Shown: piece by piece, positions 38,446 through 52,600 of the stretch
Layout: each line of letters opens with the position of its first letter
How positions within the stretch are numbered: the first letter of the stretch is position 1
Assembly: GCF_001949145.1 (NCBI RefSeq)
Contig: NW_019091410.1
Location: 934,658 to 998,657 of the forward strand
Source of the DNA: Acanthaster planci
Taxonomy: Eukaryota; Echinodermata; Asteroidea; Valvatida; Acanthasteridae
DNA length: 64,000 nt
Reading direction: 5' to 3'
Translations under genes and position numbers: made by a program
The notes under the pieces: generated by a model
What the model saw: the letters and a program-made list of their open reading frames with translations, nothing else
Database searches by the model: none
Told to the model about the DNA's origin: nothing

Positions 38446-38852
38446 CTTTTTCTCTAATTAGTGTACCACATGGGTGGACCACCTGGCTGGACAATCTTAC
38501 TGTAAATTGGATATGACTGTATAGTTTGTACTTGAAGTACATGTATGTGCCTGATCTACTGCTGGGATTAATGTTTGGTATGCTATGCTTGTTTGGTATT
38601 CGGGGAGAAGAACCTAACTGACTCTATCCAGGTGTGCCCTGTCTTAGGTGTTACAGTTAAGCAGGACTGTTAGGCTGTTTAGCACCCAATCACCTTCACC
38701 TCAAGGGTGCAAGAAGCTGACCACTTTTTTCACACCCAATTATCTGGCGAGGTATCTGGCTGACACACAGGTCATTCATTATCAACATGATCTTGAAACC
38801 AATTAAGTTATTGTGTGGTTTGGGGGAGGGGGAGACCTGGTTGGTTGAATGG

Positions 38853-38853
38853 N
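38853..38853. other. Unresolved base (N) beside a G run
   Basis: The only ambiguous base in the window, followed by a run of 14 Gs at 38856-38869. It marks a consensus uncertainty at a homopolymer. Confidence 0.95.
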
Positions 38854-41800
38854 ATGGGGGGGGGGGGGGCTGACCACAAGTGCCACACAAAAGGCACACC
38901 TGTGCAGTGGGCTTGCTGGGCTGTGAACTGGGCAATTTAACGTTCCACTTGAGCTCCTGCACCATACTGCAATGAAATTCAGCCCAGGTCTGTCTGGACA
39001 CAAGCCTACACTGGCCTCCTGTCCCACTGTCTTGATTGGCACCCACTCAGGCAGGCCTCTGGTGTGAAAACTCAATTAGCTTCACTGGCCACTGAATGGG
39101 TCCCAATTTAAAAGGTGACTGATACACCCAAACAACAGTCCTTGATCAAGGAGAGTCAACATAGGGCCTAGGTATGACACACAGGAAGGGTGCATGAGCA
39201 ATTATTGCATATGTCCCTGCACAAAACTAGATGTAGAACTTGGGTGTAAACACGTACATGTACGTTTATGTAGTCAATACACTTAGCAACAAGTGATAAG
39301 GGTTCCATGTATTTAGAAATTCAAGTGGGCAAGCCAATCATGATTGCTTATTAAGCAAAAACCTCAAAACAGTGCCAAACAGGAAGGCTAATTTAATTGA
39401 CAGCGTAAAAATCCCTGTGCACGGCTTTCCAATTTCGAAACTGCCATGGCTGGGCATTGGTCCATAGGCTATTTTTCCCCCAATTATGATGCTTCATTAC
39501 TCACGTCATTAATCGATACTCATTTCAAAACCTTCAGAACTGACTTGGGCATACTCCACAAGCGTGGCAAAAGCAACAGAAAGTATTCCAAGGTGAATGA
39601 GAGATCAGAGGGGAGCCACTACTTCATGGCCAATACCTTGCAACCCTGTGGGATGTTTCTGACCAGACAGCCCTCGATGGATAAAATTAGGCCGGGGCAG
39701 AGGAGTGGAAGCTACAGGTACATGCAGATGCAAACCTTTTCGTTAATAAGGACCTTTAGAAAAACAGACTGCTAACTATTTCTGCTTAGTGTCCCTGCAT
39801 AAATTAACAAGCCTGATAATTACATGTACCTTGGCAAGTAAGTACCTCCACCCTTGAGTTACCTACTGATGTCACGATTCCTTGTTAATACTGTACATCA
39901 TGTGGCAATTATGATCTTTATCAACTGACATATTCACAGGTCTGCCACATGGAATTGAAAGCAAACCTAAAAATGAAATCAATAAAATTAAAGTTCATTA
40001 CAATTAATTTCATTTATGATGACAAATATTCAAATATTTGTGATTTACACAATGCTATAATTTAAAATGTTATACGCAACATTAAAAAAGAATGAATGTG
40101 AGGCATGGAACCCAAAATAGTCTGGCACCACCACATTTAACAGATTACATTAAATAAGATACATGTAGTTTAGGGAATACTACATGTATCAAAAATGGCT
40201 TCCCTGTAAATAAGGTCTATCGTCGGTCACTGCTTACATTCATGGAGCTGATTTTTTCAAAAGGCAGGCTTTATGAATTACAGGATGCATGAAAGAAATC
40301 CCATCACCTGAGTGCAAATTCCACAATTGCATCTTGGTTAATGTAATAATTAAGCCACGGAATGGCTGGGTTTAAATGAGTGTGATGTGTCAGAGAAAAC
40401 TAGCTGTAAGGGTGCACAGTCCCAATTCAACAAAAACTCTCTGCCAGGCCGAGGCGCTTAAAAAGTACCCCTGTAGATTCTTTCGAAAAGAGGAGTCTGT
40501 GTGGGCCAAGAAATTGTGGGATTGTGTTAGTATGGCCCAGGATCACCTCTATAGATTCAAGCATAGAGCAAGTTCCTTGCTCTATGATTCAGGGGATCCC
40601 ATCTGGGGGCAAAGCAGACAAAAATGTTATTGAAAAATTGTCAGTGGAGCCTGAGAAGGTGGAGGGATATCATTTGAGAAATGGCTGCTGAGAAGACTTG
40701 GGAACGTTCACTTTTTGGAGGCGAGTTTGTTTCGGGTGGATAATTAAAAAATTCATTGGTTAACCTACTAAAATTTGAAAATCAAATGAAATCTGAAAGA
40801 CCAAACAACACATTGATTTTTGCTTGAGAGGCCTCAGGGACTTCAGTTGCACACAATGGGGCTCCGAACTTGGTTGATTTTGCACTGTTTTCAATGGAGC
40901 TTGAATTAGTTCAGTGCACCCTGTAAGTGTTACAGACGCTCCTGTGCTGTACTAACCCAAACCATGTGCAGGGGAGGGGGTATTGTTGCAAATACCACCT
41001 CACCTTGATTCAACTGCTGTCCCATGGATTCTAAGCCCGTTAGTGTTTTCATTCCATGGTGATTAGGGTCAGACATTCCAGTGGTGGCTAGGAGAACTCT
41101 CCTGAGCCCCCTTCAAGGTTCAGAACCACTTTATTGAAGTGGCTTTCCTTACTGGCCCGGCAGGTACTTGAAAGACAAAAGTCTTCTTCTCCTGGACTAA
41201 GGAGTCTCCTGGACTATAGGGTCTGATGAGCCCTTCTACGTAGCTTTTTCTACTGCCTTTTTCTACTGTCTCACGGGGGAAGAAACTGTCAATTTTTCGG
41301 ATGATTTCATGCAGAAAGTGAACACAGCAGCTATGGGAAAAGGTGCTCAGTTGCTAAATCGAGCACAGCCTTCAAAGCCCGATGTCATTCTGTGGAAAGG
41401 ATGGGCAGTTCTTGTGGTCAGACAGTCGAATTCCTAATTCCTCGGGCATGAATGCTTATCAGCCTACGGTTCTCTTTTTTACGTTCAACCAGGAAGATGG
41501 GTTCTTTTGTCTCCTGATTGGACAATCGGAACTGCAGCATCCTCTTTCTTCTGAAAAGGCCCACCTCTGCGAGAGCGAAACACAATGCAGGGGTACTATG
41601 GATCCCACAACGAAAGAAGGAATTTCTGTCTCTAATCCTGTGAGGTCTTGTCCGATTTTTATTGCCCCGTCAACATCCGCTCTCTTTTGATCAAAACTGA
41701 TCGGTCATTCCAAGGAATTCCTGTGTGCAAACACTGCATCACAAAGCCAATAAATACGAACGGACAATTAGGCAGAATTAGAATTCCCAGGCATCTGTTT

Positions 41801-44800
41801 GCTTATTCACGGTGAACTTTTTACTCTAAGTACATCATTATCTGACTTAATCGGACGAGAGGTATCCAATAGCCAACTTGTACTCAATTTCGTTGACTTC
41901 AGAAGTGGCAACTGACGCCATAAATACTCCACTAGTAGCTCATCATTCCATGGAATACCTAACGCTTGAGGTGCATACCAAACATTTCCACATAAATTTG
42001 TCCACTAGGGTGAGACCAGAGTGCAGCTGTGTGGGGGAGGGGATGGACAACCTTTGCTTGGGGGCGGGCAGCGACTGATTAATTCAATGTTCCAACTTCT
42101 TTAGGTTTGTATCTGCCCAGGGGTTACGCATCCCTCAATCTGCTAGTGACCCCACCAATGGATCCGCCCCCGAACAACAGAATGTACCACCAATGTGTAA
42201 TACACAAAATTTACCAGTATTGAAATCAAATGGACCTGTGCCTGGATGCAGAAAAACATGACCAGCTTAATTAGTAGGCCTGAGAGTTCCACAAGAAATT
42301 CAGATCCGTAAATCAAATGCAGGTTCATATTCTACAGTCAGACTTACATTCTACACAGTCAAGCTTGAATTCATACAAGTTTGATAAGTCTAAAGGTCCA
42401 TGTGGATATAATTGGTGTGGAAAGAGAACACAGACGTGAATTTGCGATGTCGGATTAAATATTTGTGCTGCCAATTCAAAAAAGTTGACTGCATTCCAAC
42501 TCGAGCAACATTTTACTGCAAATCTTTCCTGATACAAAATTCGCTTTAATTCACATTCACATGTACATAGTTAGGCCGGCTTTTAGCCTTTATCACCAAA
42601 GTGCAAGACTGAGTCTGGGAAAAAGGCAACTAGAGTCAGCCTTCAGTCACAAGTTACAGGACCCTGTCAAAAACAAGTTGAGCTGTTTGAAATGCTAACT
42701 AGTCAAAATCTATTACAGTAATTAGGGGGGTGAATGTCCTTAGCAGTAGCCAACTTGTTGGTTACCGCTATCTGTGATCAACAGAGGAACTAAGAGATGT
42801 ATCATTTGTCGAATGGAAAGGCATTTAGGAAATAGCGATAAACACGTCAAATGAGGCTAAATAGAGTGCTACGGATTTGGATTTAAGTTGTCACATCCAA
42901 TCGAGTGACAGTTTCTTGGTCTCCGGGGGGGGGGGCAAGGCAGTGTGTAAGTCTCTGAGCACTTAATCCACAAGGGGTGTTTGCGGGCCATGCAGCAGGG
43001 GTGCCATTGTGCCCGAAAATCGTTTTCCCAACCCCCTTTGGTCAGTTTGTGGTGTGGGATAAATACAAGCATTTTTTCCTTCATGTGGGCCAGAACACAA
43101 CCACTGACTGGCCTGAAAGGTGAGAGAATCAATCCTCCCACAATCCACGTACTTGTAATTAGCGGAGGCGTCAACGGAAAACGCTTGTCAATTCGGCTCA
43201 CACAAAAGCCCACCCTGGACAAAGCTACGAAAGACACAGATTGGACACCATTTGCGGGTTAACTCCTGAAAAGGGGGGGGGGCAGGAGAACAAAAACTGT
43301 CCGGACAAAGCGACCATACTCGGGCTGCTATTGTTCCCTGGTCTCCCTGCTGACAACTGTTCCTTGGCACACAAGGATGATGGTGTAGGTGGGCAACAAT
43401 GGACAACAATGGGCGACACAGGGGGGCAATACAAGCACCCCTCATTCAGACACTCCCAAGTCCCAATGATCCTCAAGTGCCAATTGACAATTTCTTTTTC
43501 TCTCCGCGTTCCCCTCCTGGGTGAACTCACTTGAATGATGACTAATGATTTCATCCTTCTTTCCCAGACACACATTTTCATAACAACGATTAAAAAAATG
43601 CCCCTGATATTCTTGATAAAATTGTTTGTACACATGCATACGAGTACCTGTACAGATCAACTGAGCCATTTTAATATTTCTGAGCAGAGTACGACACTAA
43701 ACATCCAATTGGTGGATGCATCTATTCCTGTGTCTTTAAGAAAGTCCTACGTACACATTAATGCTGCTTCCTCTCATTAAATCTGACTGTAGACCCAAGA
43801 GGCACAAGCCCAGATCTTTCGACAGCATACAACCAGCATTCTCAGTCAGATCTCCCGAGAGATGCTATCTTATACACCGTGGAAGTGGGACTGTCGGGGA
43901 CTGTCGGACCTCCATGTCACAGACAAGTGCACTGCTCGATTCAAATCAGAGTGCTTCTGACCTAAGGGCCGAATTCTCGCCAAAGGTTGACAGATCAAAC
44001 TGAAAATCTACAGGTTGATCCTCCGTGGTTCCCTTGAAATGCAAGTGTAAATTGCATTTGACCAAGGTGGGATATTTTTTTCATTCAACTGATACGACCG
44101 ATGTCGGTGAAGAAACTGCAAGTCGCATATTTACTCAGAAAATTACGTCACAGTCTAGACACCAATTTGGCCAATTAATCTCCGTTCGATCAAAACCAGC
44201 AGCCAGGAAATTACAAAACCAAGTTCCGAGATGCGCTAGCATCGCTAGTTCTCTAACAACCATCAACAAGCAAATCCTTGAATCGGCTATAACAAACTAC
44301 ACTCCCAAACGCTGTAACCTAACAATTCATTTTACAGTTGAATCGTTTCTAACCAAACACTGACAACTTGATCAATCTAAGATCAATGTGCATAGCTTCA
44401 CCGGATGACTTGAGATGATGTAAAACCTCTTGCAAGTCTCCCGGGCATACCGGGAGAGGGAACTTCAGATTCGGGGAAGACACTTCACAAAGACCTGTGA
44501 TACTCCTCGGGATACACCAGCAAGGCATTACACACGAGCTCAATATCTGATTGCATGATTGCAGTACCGCTGATGCATATCCTGCAAGTTGTTTGTCTTT
44601 CCACTCTGGGGACGCACATCCTCCCCCCACCTGACACCCAGCACTCATCTGCTGGATTAAGTTATTAATACTAGGCCTGCCAGGCCCGGATTTTCTTATT
44701 AATCACACGACGGAACTTTAGACGTATTTTCATAACGTCCTGCGTAATTTGACCTTAATCGCGAGACGGGTGTGAAATCGGAATCTTGTGAAAGGGATAC

Positions 44801-47800
44801 ACTCGGGCTTCAAGGGGTATCAACTGGGTTCAGACTAATGGATGACAGGAACACTGCATGAAGACGCTCTCTCCAAAAGTTTAGCGAGAGACATATCTGG
44901 AGTGACTTTTAGGAACGCCGGATGCAGGAAAAGTTCTTCCCCTGAGAGGAGAAGTGGTGTGTGTCGAAGTTGGAGCAGTACAGAAAGAGAGCACAGATGT
45001 CTTCAACTGACTGGCCCAAGACAATTATGGGTGCTTCAACCCTACAATGGATACAGATTTACCCTCGGTCTGGGGGACTTTACACGTGGGTTGTGTTTTC
45101 AGTCCCCACCCTGAAACATTTGTCCGGGTTTTCCTCCCACCTCTGAAACTAAACGTTTCATTTTTACTTATCCTATAATTGGGGCTTGCACTGTTAGATG
45201 AACATTAACTAAAATTGAACACCTGCAAAACAAAAACTAAATATCCTGAAAATGAGACAGATATCGATATCTCCTCTTAAAAGTCCCTCACCAAAAATCT
45301 TCACTAAGAAATTTTTTTCCCCATGTGAATCCTGGTCTTGGGTTTTTGTTTCAAGTGCAAAAAGTAACAAAACCTGAACGATTAAACCCTTGATAGAAAC
45401 ATAATTCTGATGTTAAAACTAATAAAATCTGGAATGGTCCTTCAAAATCCTCCCCTGAAGCTGGTCGTCTCCTGGGCCCAATATTTCACAGACACCACAC
45501 AGTCCAAGTTCAAGCATTTATGTTCATGGCACAGAGGGCAGGGACTAATGCTGTTTGTGCCATTCAACAACAATTTCACAGCGCTGCTACTGCATGCAGA
45601 AAACACTGCACAGCATAGTCTACATGGCTGTTAAGCAAAAATCAGTGCAGTACCAGTCGCAATCAGTGTACACGTACATGTACACTGTGTTACACTTTGG
45701 CTGGTAACCTGTTTTGCGAAGTATATTTTCCTGTGTGCTTGGCAAACATCTGAGCATCACAACCTCGAGAAAGTCACTTTTCTCCTTATCATACTTTCTT
45801 TCTCTTTCTCCTCATCGAATTCATTTCGTTTTAACCAGATCTCTCTCCAACAACAATCATCTCTTTAAGCGGACATCACCCTCAACCCCAAAAACAACAA
45901 AGATGGCCCCCTCTGTAAGAAAACCCACACAGTGTCACTGACAGCCTCAGAGCCATTTCCATCACCAAGCCCAAGTGCACTCCGACGGGCCTTGCATCTA
46001 AGCTGGACTGAGAAAACAACGGATCAGAAAAATGCTGGATTAGCAGGTCCCTGCACTCTCTTCTGTGTCTTTTTGTTCCTTCTTCTTGGAGAGGAAATCT
46101 CCCTCTTCTGCACTCCACAACAACTTAACTCCGGAATTTTTAAAGGTCTACCGCTGCTTTCCATTTTTACATTGGCCAGATCTCTGGGAAATGGCTAACA
46201 CAGCAGCACCACTACCAATGCTATTATAGCTTCCTACCTCAGGTCTGTAGGGACACCTGTATCCCACTTTCCTCCCCACATCTCAATCAGCAAGTCTGAT
46301 CACAAACTAAAGACTTTCCATGTCAGCACCAGAGCAGGGGGTTCAGGTAAAATGCCACATGGTTTTTCAATGTGCATTACCTGCTCCATTTTGCATTTCA
46401 AGTACTGATACTGAGCGTAATTTTTATTAATACTTACAAAGGAATGCAGCATCAAACTTGTCTTTACAATTGTAATTAAATTCTTGGCTGTCACTTCTAT
46501 GGAAATACAAAAATGAACTCAACCTTGGACTTTTTTTCCCAAAACGCTACTTGACCGACACTTGCAAGAGTTCACAAGACAACCACCGTTTTCTCTAAGA
46601 TTCAAGTTCATCATGATGGCTGCCTATTCATGAACATGTGACACCAGGAATTCTGGATAACACTCATGTCAAAAGTATATGACACAGGAATTTCAAAATG
46701 GAAAGGCCCTTGCTCAAGTCATGAGGTACAAAAGATACAGTGAGGTACATGTATGAATGTTAAAAGGGACTTCTCAAGCCAAAATACAGAAGTTAACCAA
46801 TCCACAGAACTATGATGAAATTATAACAATGTACATGTCAAGGAAAGAAACAGTTTTCATCAAAACCCCTGAGCCAAGCACTTTTGAACTTCCCTGTTAC
46901 TTTAATCTTGTCCAGATTCCAGTCACAGGGGCTACAGGTCCCCAAGGGGCCTGCCAAAACACAGCTAAGGCCCTCTCTCTTTCAGCACACCACTCTTGAT
47001 AAAACACCACCCCTAATCCATCAAAAAGATGGAGCAACAATATAAAAACAAAAAAGGAGAAAACTGCCCACCGGCCTGTTTCTCAAGGCAGAATTGGTGT
47101 ACTTCACACAGAGTGTTAGTAGTTTATGATGGTTTGAAGAAAAAACTACAAGTCATCAAAAACTTGAGGGGTCCCATAAATCATCACATAACAATCTCTT
47201 CTGCAAACTGCAAGACCTACAAGCTCTTGCATAATGTATGAAGTATTAATATGCCACCAAATTTAATAGGTACCAGAATTTAAGCCCACTAGATATATAC
47301 AAACTTTTTGAGGATCAAAAGAATTTATCCATTGCTATCAGGTAATTAACAATAATAACAGATTAACTGTGAATTGATGTAAATACACTGTATAATATTG
47401 CATAAAAGCAGGGGTCCGCAATGTAACAAAAGGCCTAAATCACAATCCTACTGTCTTTGAGAGGGGAGGAAAGCTCTCCAAAATTAACTTCAAACATGAA
47501 TGTCATCCAACCTTGTACAGGAAATGATGAACACAGAACAGGATATGATCCTTACTTTCACAATTTCACATTACGTGAATGAATGCAGTGCAGAGTTCAC
47601 AGAAGGAAATTCAAGGAGTACCGTACCCCCGTTGTCGACAGGGTCTCCCCGCCAACTTTAAGACTAACCTTCAGCCGTGTTTGACTTGAGGTGTTTCAAA
47701 AGCAATCCGACATGCATCAGCCCCTGTGCGCATACAAATTTCTATCTTGATAGAAGGAAAGTTGTCTAAAAAGGCAGCCACAACGGCCTCATTAAAGCAA

Positions 47801-49566
47801 AGGAGTCACCTTAGAGGATCAAGTAACATCAGGATAAATTCTTGTAATTATTATTACAGAGTAGTAATTTGCAGTCAATAGTTTCCAGCAATGAGATAAA
47901 GCTTCCTCACTCACCTCACTATGAACGACACAGTGGCAGCCATCATATAAAATCCTGATATCCTGCTACAAAAAACGTCACTTTAGTAAATACTGCCTCC
48001 TCCTAAATTAGAAGTAATTTCATTTCTTTGTCATGAAAAAAATATAAAAACTGTTTCTTAAAAGTTCTGACTTTAACAAATACTTTTTCTTAGAAGGAAA
48101 CACTTTGCACATAAAAAAAATATTAGTTGTATGAACGAGGTTAGCTAAGTGTCGCCCAAATTTTGGAAGTTAAAAAGTTTGTAGAATGAATTTCACATTT
48201 AACGGTTGTGAAGGATAGTGACGGCTTTGATTGGTGACTGGTGTCCATATAAGTGCCGTATTTTCAGGCCAGAAATCTCAGCTGTTGCTAATACAAAGAT
48301 TGGCTCATGGCTTTCCGGTAGTCCCTTGGTTCAGTATTTGTCTACATCAATAACGCAGTTTTCTCAAATAATACCTTCCGTGGTTTACGTTTATGATCAT
48401 CCTGATCATTGGTGTAGCCTAATTGAGAACCATTCACGGGGTCTAGATCAAAATCAAGCACGGTTTCTAGCAGTGACGCGACACTTACCCATTTCATGAC
48501 AAAGACGAATGTGTAATGATAAAACTAAGATGCATTTTGACTCCGGAATGAGGGACTGACGTTTGGCCTTTTTTTGCCTGAACGGTATGGCTTAGTCACT
48601 ACGTAGGGCCTACATTGCATATTGCAATCTTCATGATATCACAAATTCCCATGACATGAGGCTAAAAATGTTTTCGTCTAGACAGATTTTGTCTGTACAA
48701 GGCTTTTTCAACTTTGTTAAACTTGAAGTATGTATTTGTTTTAGGCAGGGTCTGGTTTATTGCTAACAATTCCCAGGGAGCAGTACGAGCGTACGATGTA
48801 ACAAAAAACGTACGCCGACTATAACTAGAGACATACAGCCTTCGATGACGGTGCGGGCTAAAATAACATCGATCACCCGTTTTTTTTTCCACATGGTTTT
48901 TATTTATTGTTTGCAAAACACATGGAGCAGTATGTACAATGTGCATTATATCTGAACACAATCTAACCAAATGCCACCTTAATTTCCCTTGCAAACCTCA
49001 ACATGGACCACCAACCCGGCGGCACAAGCCGCACACAATGGACGGTTTCAATCATGTTACCGGTGTTAAGATCACAGCGATTCGGTTAAAAAACAGAAAG
49101 CCAGTACGGGCTCCAGAACTTCGCCCAGGTAAAAAAGACAAAAGTGCCTGGGGCTAGTTCGGTGTGTTTCGTGACGGCCACTGCTCAGCCAGAGCTTTTT
49201 TGTGTGTGTTGCCTTGCCACCGTCTTCAATGGTTTGCCACCTCGTGCCCGAGGTCCGGATTGGCCCGGTTTCTAGAATGTCAATGACTTGGCCGCGGTCG
49301 AACTTTTCAAGCAAGCCTCGTCATGATTCCAACTGACATTCAACGGAGAACGATCAGATATATAAGATACATTGTAAAAAGTAAGGGGAAAAAACCTGCT
49401 TAGGCAGAGGACACTCTGCACCCACAGGTTGTCCAACAGAGAGACCGATTAAAACTCCCGAGGAATATTGGATCGGTTGTTGAATGTAGAATCAGTGTCA
49501 GTCAAAAGTCAGTGCACGGAATCGTCGCTGGCATTTGCAATCAAGAAGACTTAGAAGTAGATGGAC

Positions 49567-49568
<2 letters not shown>

Positions 49569-49610
<42 letters not shown>
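49569..49610 (+). repeat. (AG)21 microsatellite
   Basis: Uninterrupted AG dinucleotide run of 42 bases in netrin intron 1. Long perfect runs like this are usually polymorphic. Confidence 0.97.
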
Positions 49611-49613
<3 letters not shown>

Positions 49614-52600
49614 CTATGGAGGAAAAAAAATCCAGCGCACAGAAATATATTACCTCCGTCTAAAACTTGAACTCACCGTAAAAGGAATGCTCGGTATATT
49701 GTCAACGATGTAGGCCATCTCCATTCCCCCCAGCGGAAATTACCTGAGCCGCATACCCCACTCGCTGTCATTTCGCCCGAAAATTGATTTTAAATTGGAA
49801 AAAGGTCCCCGTGCTTTTTGGCACTCGCTCTCGGCATATCAGTCAACACCCACAGGCATCTTGACGCACAGGGGAAAATAAGAAACAAAAAAATGCCTGC
49901 ACCCCAAAACGGTGTTTGCACAATGGAGCTGCGCGTAGGCTTAAGTACAACACACGCTCCGAGACATGACAGATATTATATTCGGTAATGAAGTTTTCCA
50001 ACGGGACTCACGCAAGCAAAAGTTCGTCAATTTCAGTTGACATTGGGTCAGCGTATCGATTATACATTATATACAGAGACTTCCAGAAGTATCCTAGACG
50101 CGTAATGTATCTCATTGACGCCATTAACACTGAAGAAACTTTTTTTTTGGTTAGTATTAACGATTTTGCTGTGACAGCGGCGGCGTGATACGCACGGTCT
50201 CACCTGGGCTATTATAGGACCGCATAGTACATACAGAGGCATTCTTAAGATTCACGTGTGACAGGCAATCACTTATTACCGGCTGTGAATATTATTCCAG
50301 GAACCAAAGTTGACAGAGATGGTAATTTACGATATCTCACAGCCGTGTGAATCCAGAGGTATAGGGTGTAGCGTCCGGAACCATATTTTTATAATTCACT
50401 GTCAAGGTTTATTTCTTTTAAAGCTATATAGGAAAATAGTGATTCCCTAACAAAATCACTAATATCAACAATCGAAAAGGACATCTGAGGCGGTGTTCAT
50501 TATTCTGGCATTTACAATAAACCTATATATAGGTGTGTCTTCAGCTGGCGGTGTATAGCATTGTAAGTTCTTAGGCCAAATAACCAGTGCTACACTTTAT
50601 GACAAAATGGCGGACCATGAGGTTTTGAAAACGCCTCCACTCAAAACGAAGCCGAGATGGCGCGTTCAGCTCCACGATAATTCCTCTGAGTATAACCTGC
50701 TGAGTTATAACCGCGGCCTTGTGTGTTTCCTTCATGGGTCCCCCTTGTCTTCCTTGGGGACGAGGTTTTAACAGCTCAGCAGCTGCATCGCCTCACTCAA
50801 CACCTACGATCATAGAAAGTTTCCGCTCAGTAGACGGAGGACCTTGAAATCGCTTGATTTCATTTACAAGTTGAGGAAGTTTATGAATCTAACAATAATT
50901 ACTATCTCGCATGAATTCTTTATTGCTAAGAGCAACAAAAACAGAGTAGAGTTAAGTTCGGACTCTTGATGTGTGCAAGTCACAACAGAATGCTGAGTTG
51001 TGAAACCATCTTGTGATTACTCAACCGAAGTGAAAGAGCCGAGAAAATAAATTGTTGACAGACAGCGTTACCTCGCATGGTCTGGTACCTGCGTGCGACG
51101 TCGATGTCACGGGTAAAACGTGTCATCACCGGATGTGTCGTGCCCCTTGACGCCCTAAGTTGAGGCTACCCGCGGCACGGCCTCATGACAAGACAGCAAC
51201 ACCTGCCTGACGGAGAAATTACAGGGCTGGCTTTGTCTTTTGTTCTCTGGACAAAATGTGTGATTCTCATGAGAGTCCCAGGAACCGTCGAGCGAAAAGA
51301 AAAAAAAACGACCCTGAAGCGCTTGGGGGATTTGTGCGCACTTCTCATGCACAACATTCTAGCAACAGTTCACCAGCACTGCGTGAATGAGTTGCAACAA
51401 ATCGGATTATGGATGGAGACGCGCTGCGCAAATTTCCGACAGGGTTGCCCGCAGAGAAGCCAATTGTAAAAGACATTTTGTGAGATGACAGCTTCGACTG
51501 TTCAGCCATGATGGGTCTAAAGAGAATTGAAACATTTCCTCGTTGCGTTTGAGATCCCCTTATCGATTTCTAATCAAAGAAAAACAAATCAGCCCACATG
51601 CATAAACAGTTTGTTGCAGTGCGAATGAAATATTGATAAATCCTGTGAAAACAATCAGTGAATTTCTGAGGAGGAGAAAACCAACATAAACCTTTCTTAC
51701 TACAGGAAAGTTAAATTCGCTTGTTAAACATCACTCAAGTAATATGAATAAAACATTGGTACTTCGCAAAGTAGGCTGATGTAGCACCGCGAAAAAGATT
51801 TCTGGCACATTTCCTCCGGGGATATGGGGTCTCTCTTTCTTTAGTTTGAAAACTTATGGGGTCCAGCGTCGGACTAGACGGTCCGCCGATTAACAGACAG
51901 GCGCGCATGCGGAGTGCACGCGCAAGCCGCATTCCCCCCATGGATTCGCATTGACGTCGCCGCATCAAAAATTAGTACCTCACAGTTGTGGTATGGCGTT
52001 GCTCGGCTGATTCACTGCACGTGTCTTATTTTACTTCAACCCACTAAATGATCAATTACGTTCTGAAGAAGCATTCCATATGCGACAACAAACTGAAACA
52101 GTATTAACCCAGCAGGGATATTTGCATGCAAAGGGGGTCCAAGGGGCAAAACTACGGAGTTAGGGCCCTTTTCCGTTTGTTGGAGACAGACCAAATATGT
52201 TTTCTGGATTATCCAAAACAATGTTCCCCACTTAATGGGGGGATGGACACGCGTACTCAGGTGACATGCCTCCGAATTAAAAAAATAAAAGTCAGTCGGG
52301 ATACTGTGGCCCAAAATGGACACATCAAAACGAAGCAAATCAGGCTCGATGCCAGGAAAAAAACACACAGAAATGTTAAGCCGACATTTGATTTTTATCT
52401 AAATAAACAATAGCTCAAACATGCTATTTAAAATGAGCCAAAATATCTACTCAAACACAACAGTCGTGTTGCCAATAATGATTTATTCACGTTGGTGATG
52501 AGCTTTTGAGAAAGGAACCAATTGAAACATAGGTCTTTACCCAGTATTATTGCTGGAGATAAGGGTAGTGTCTGCGTACGTTTTTGCATTCGTTTTGTAT

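Noticed and set aside
40022-40041. 20-bp near-palindrome ACAAATATT-CA-AATATTTGT
   Set aside because: AT-rich short palindrome, no further structure around it.
40562-40586. Hairpin with perfect 11-bp stem (CATAGAGCAAG, 3-nt loop)
   Set aside because: Too short for a microRNA precursor and expected at this frequency in 64 kb.
43886-43908. Short direct repeat GGGACTGTCGG x2
   Set aside because: Two 11-bp units only, common by slippage and without further structure.
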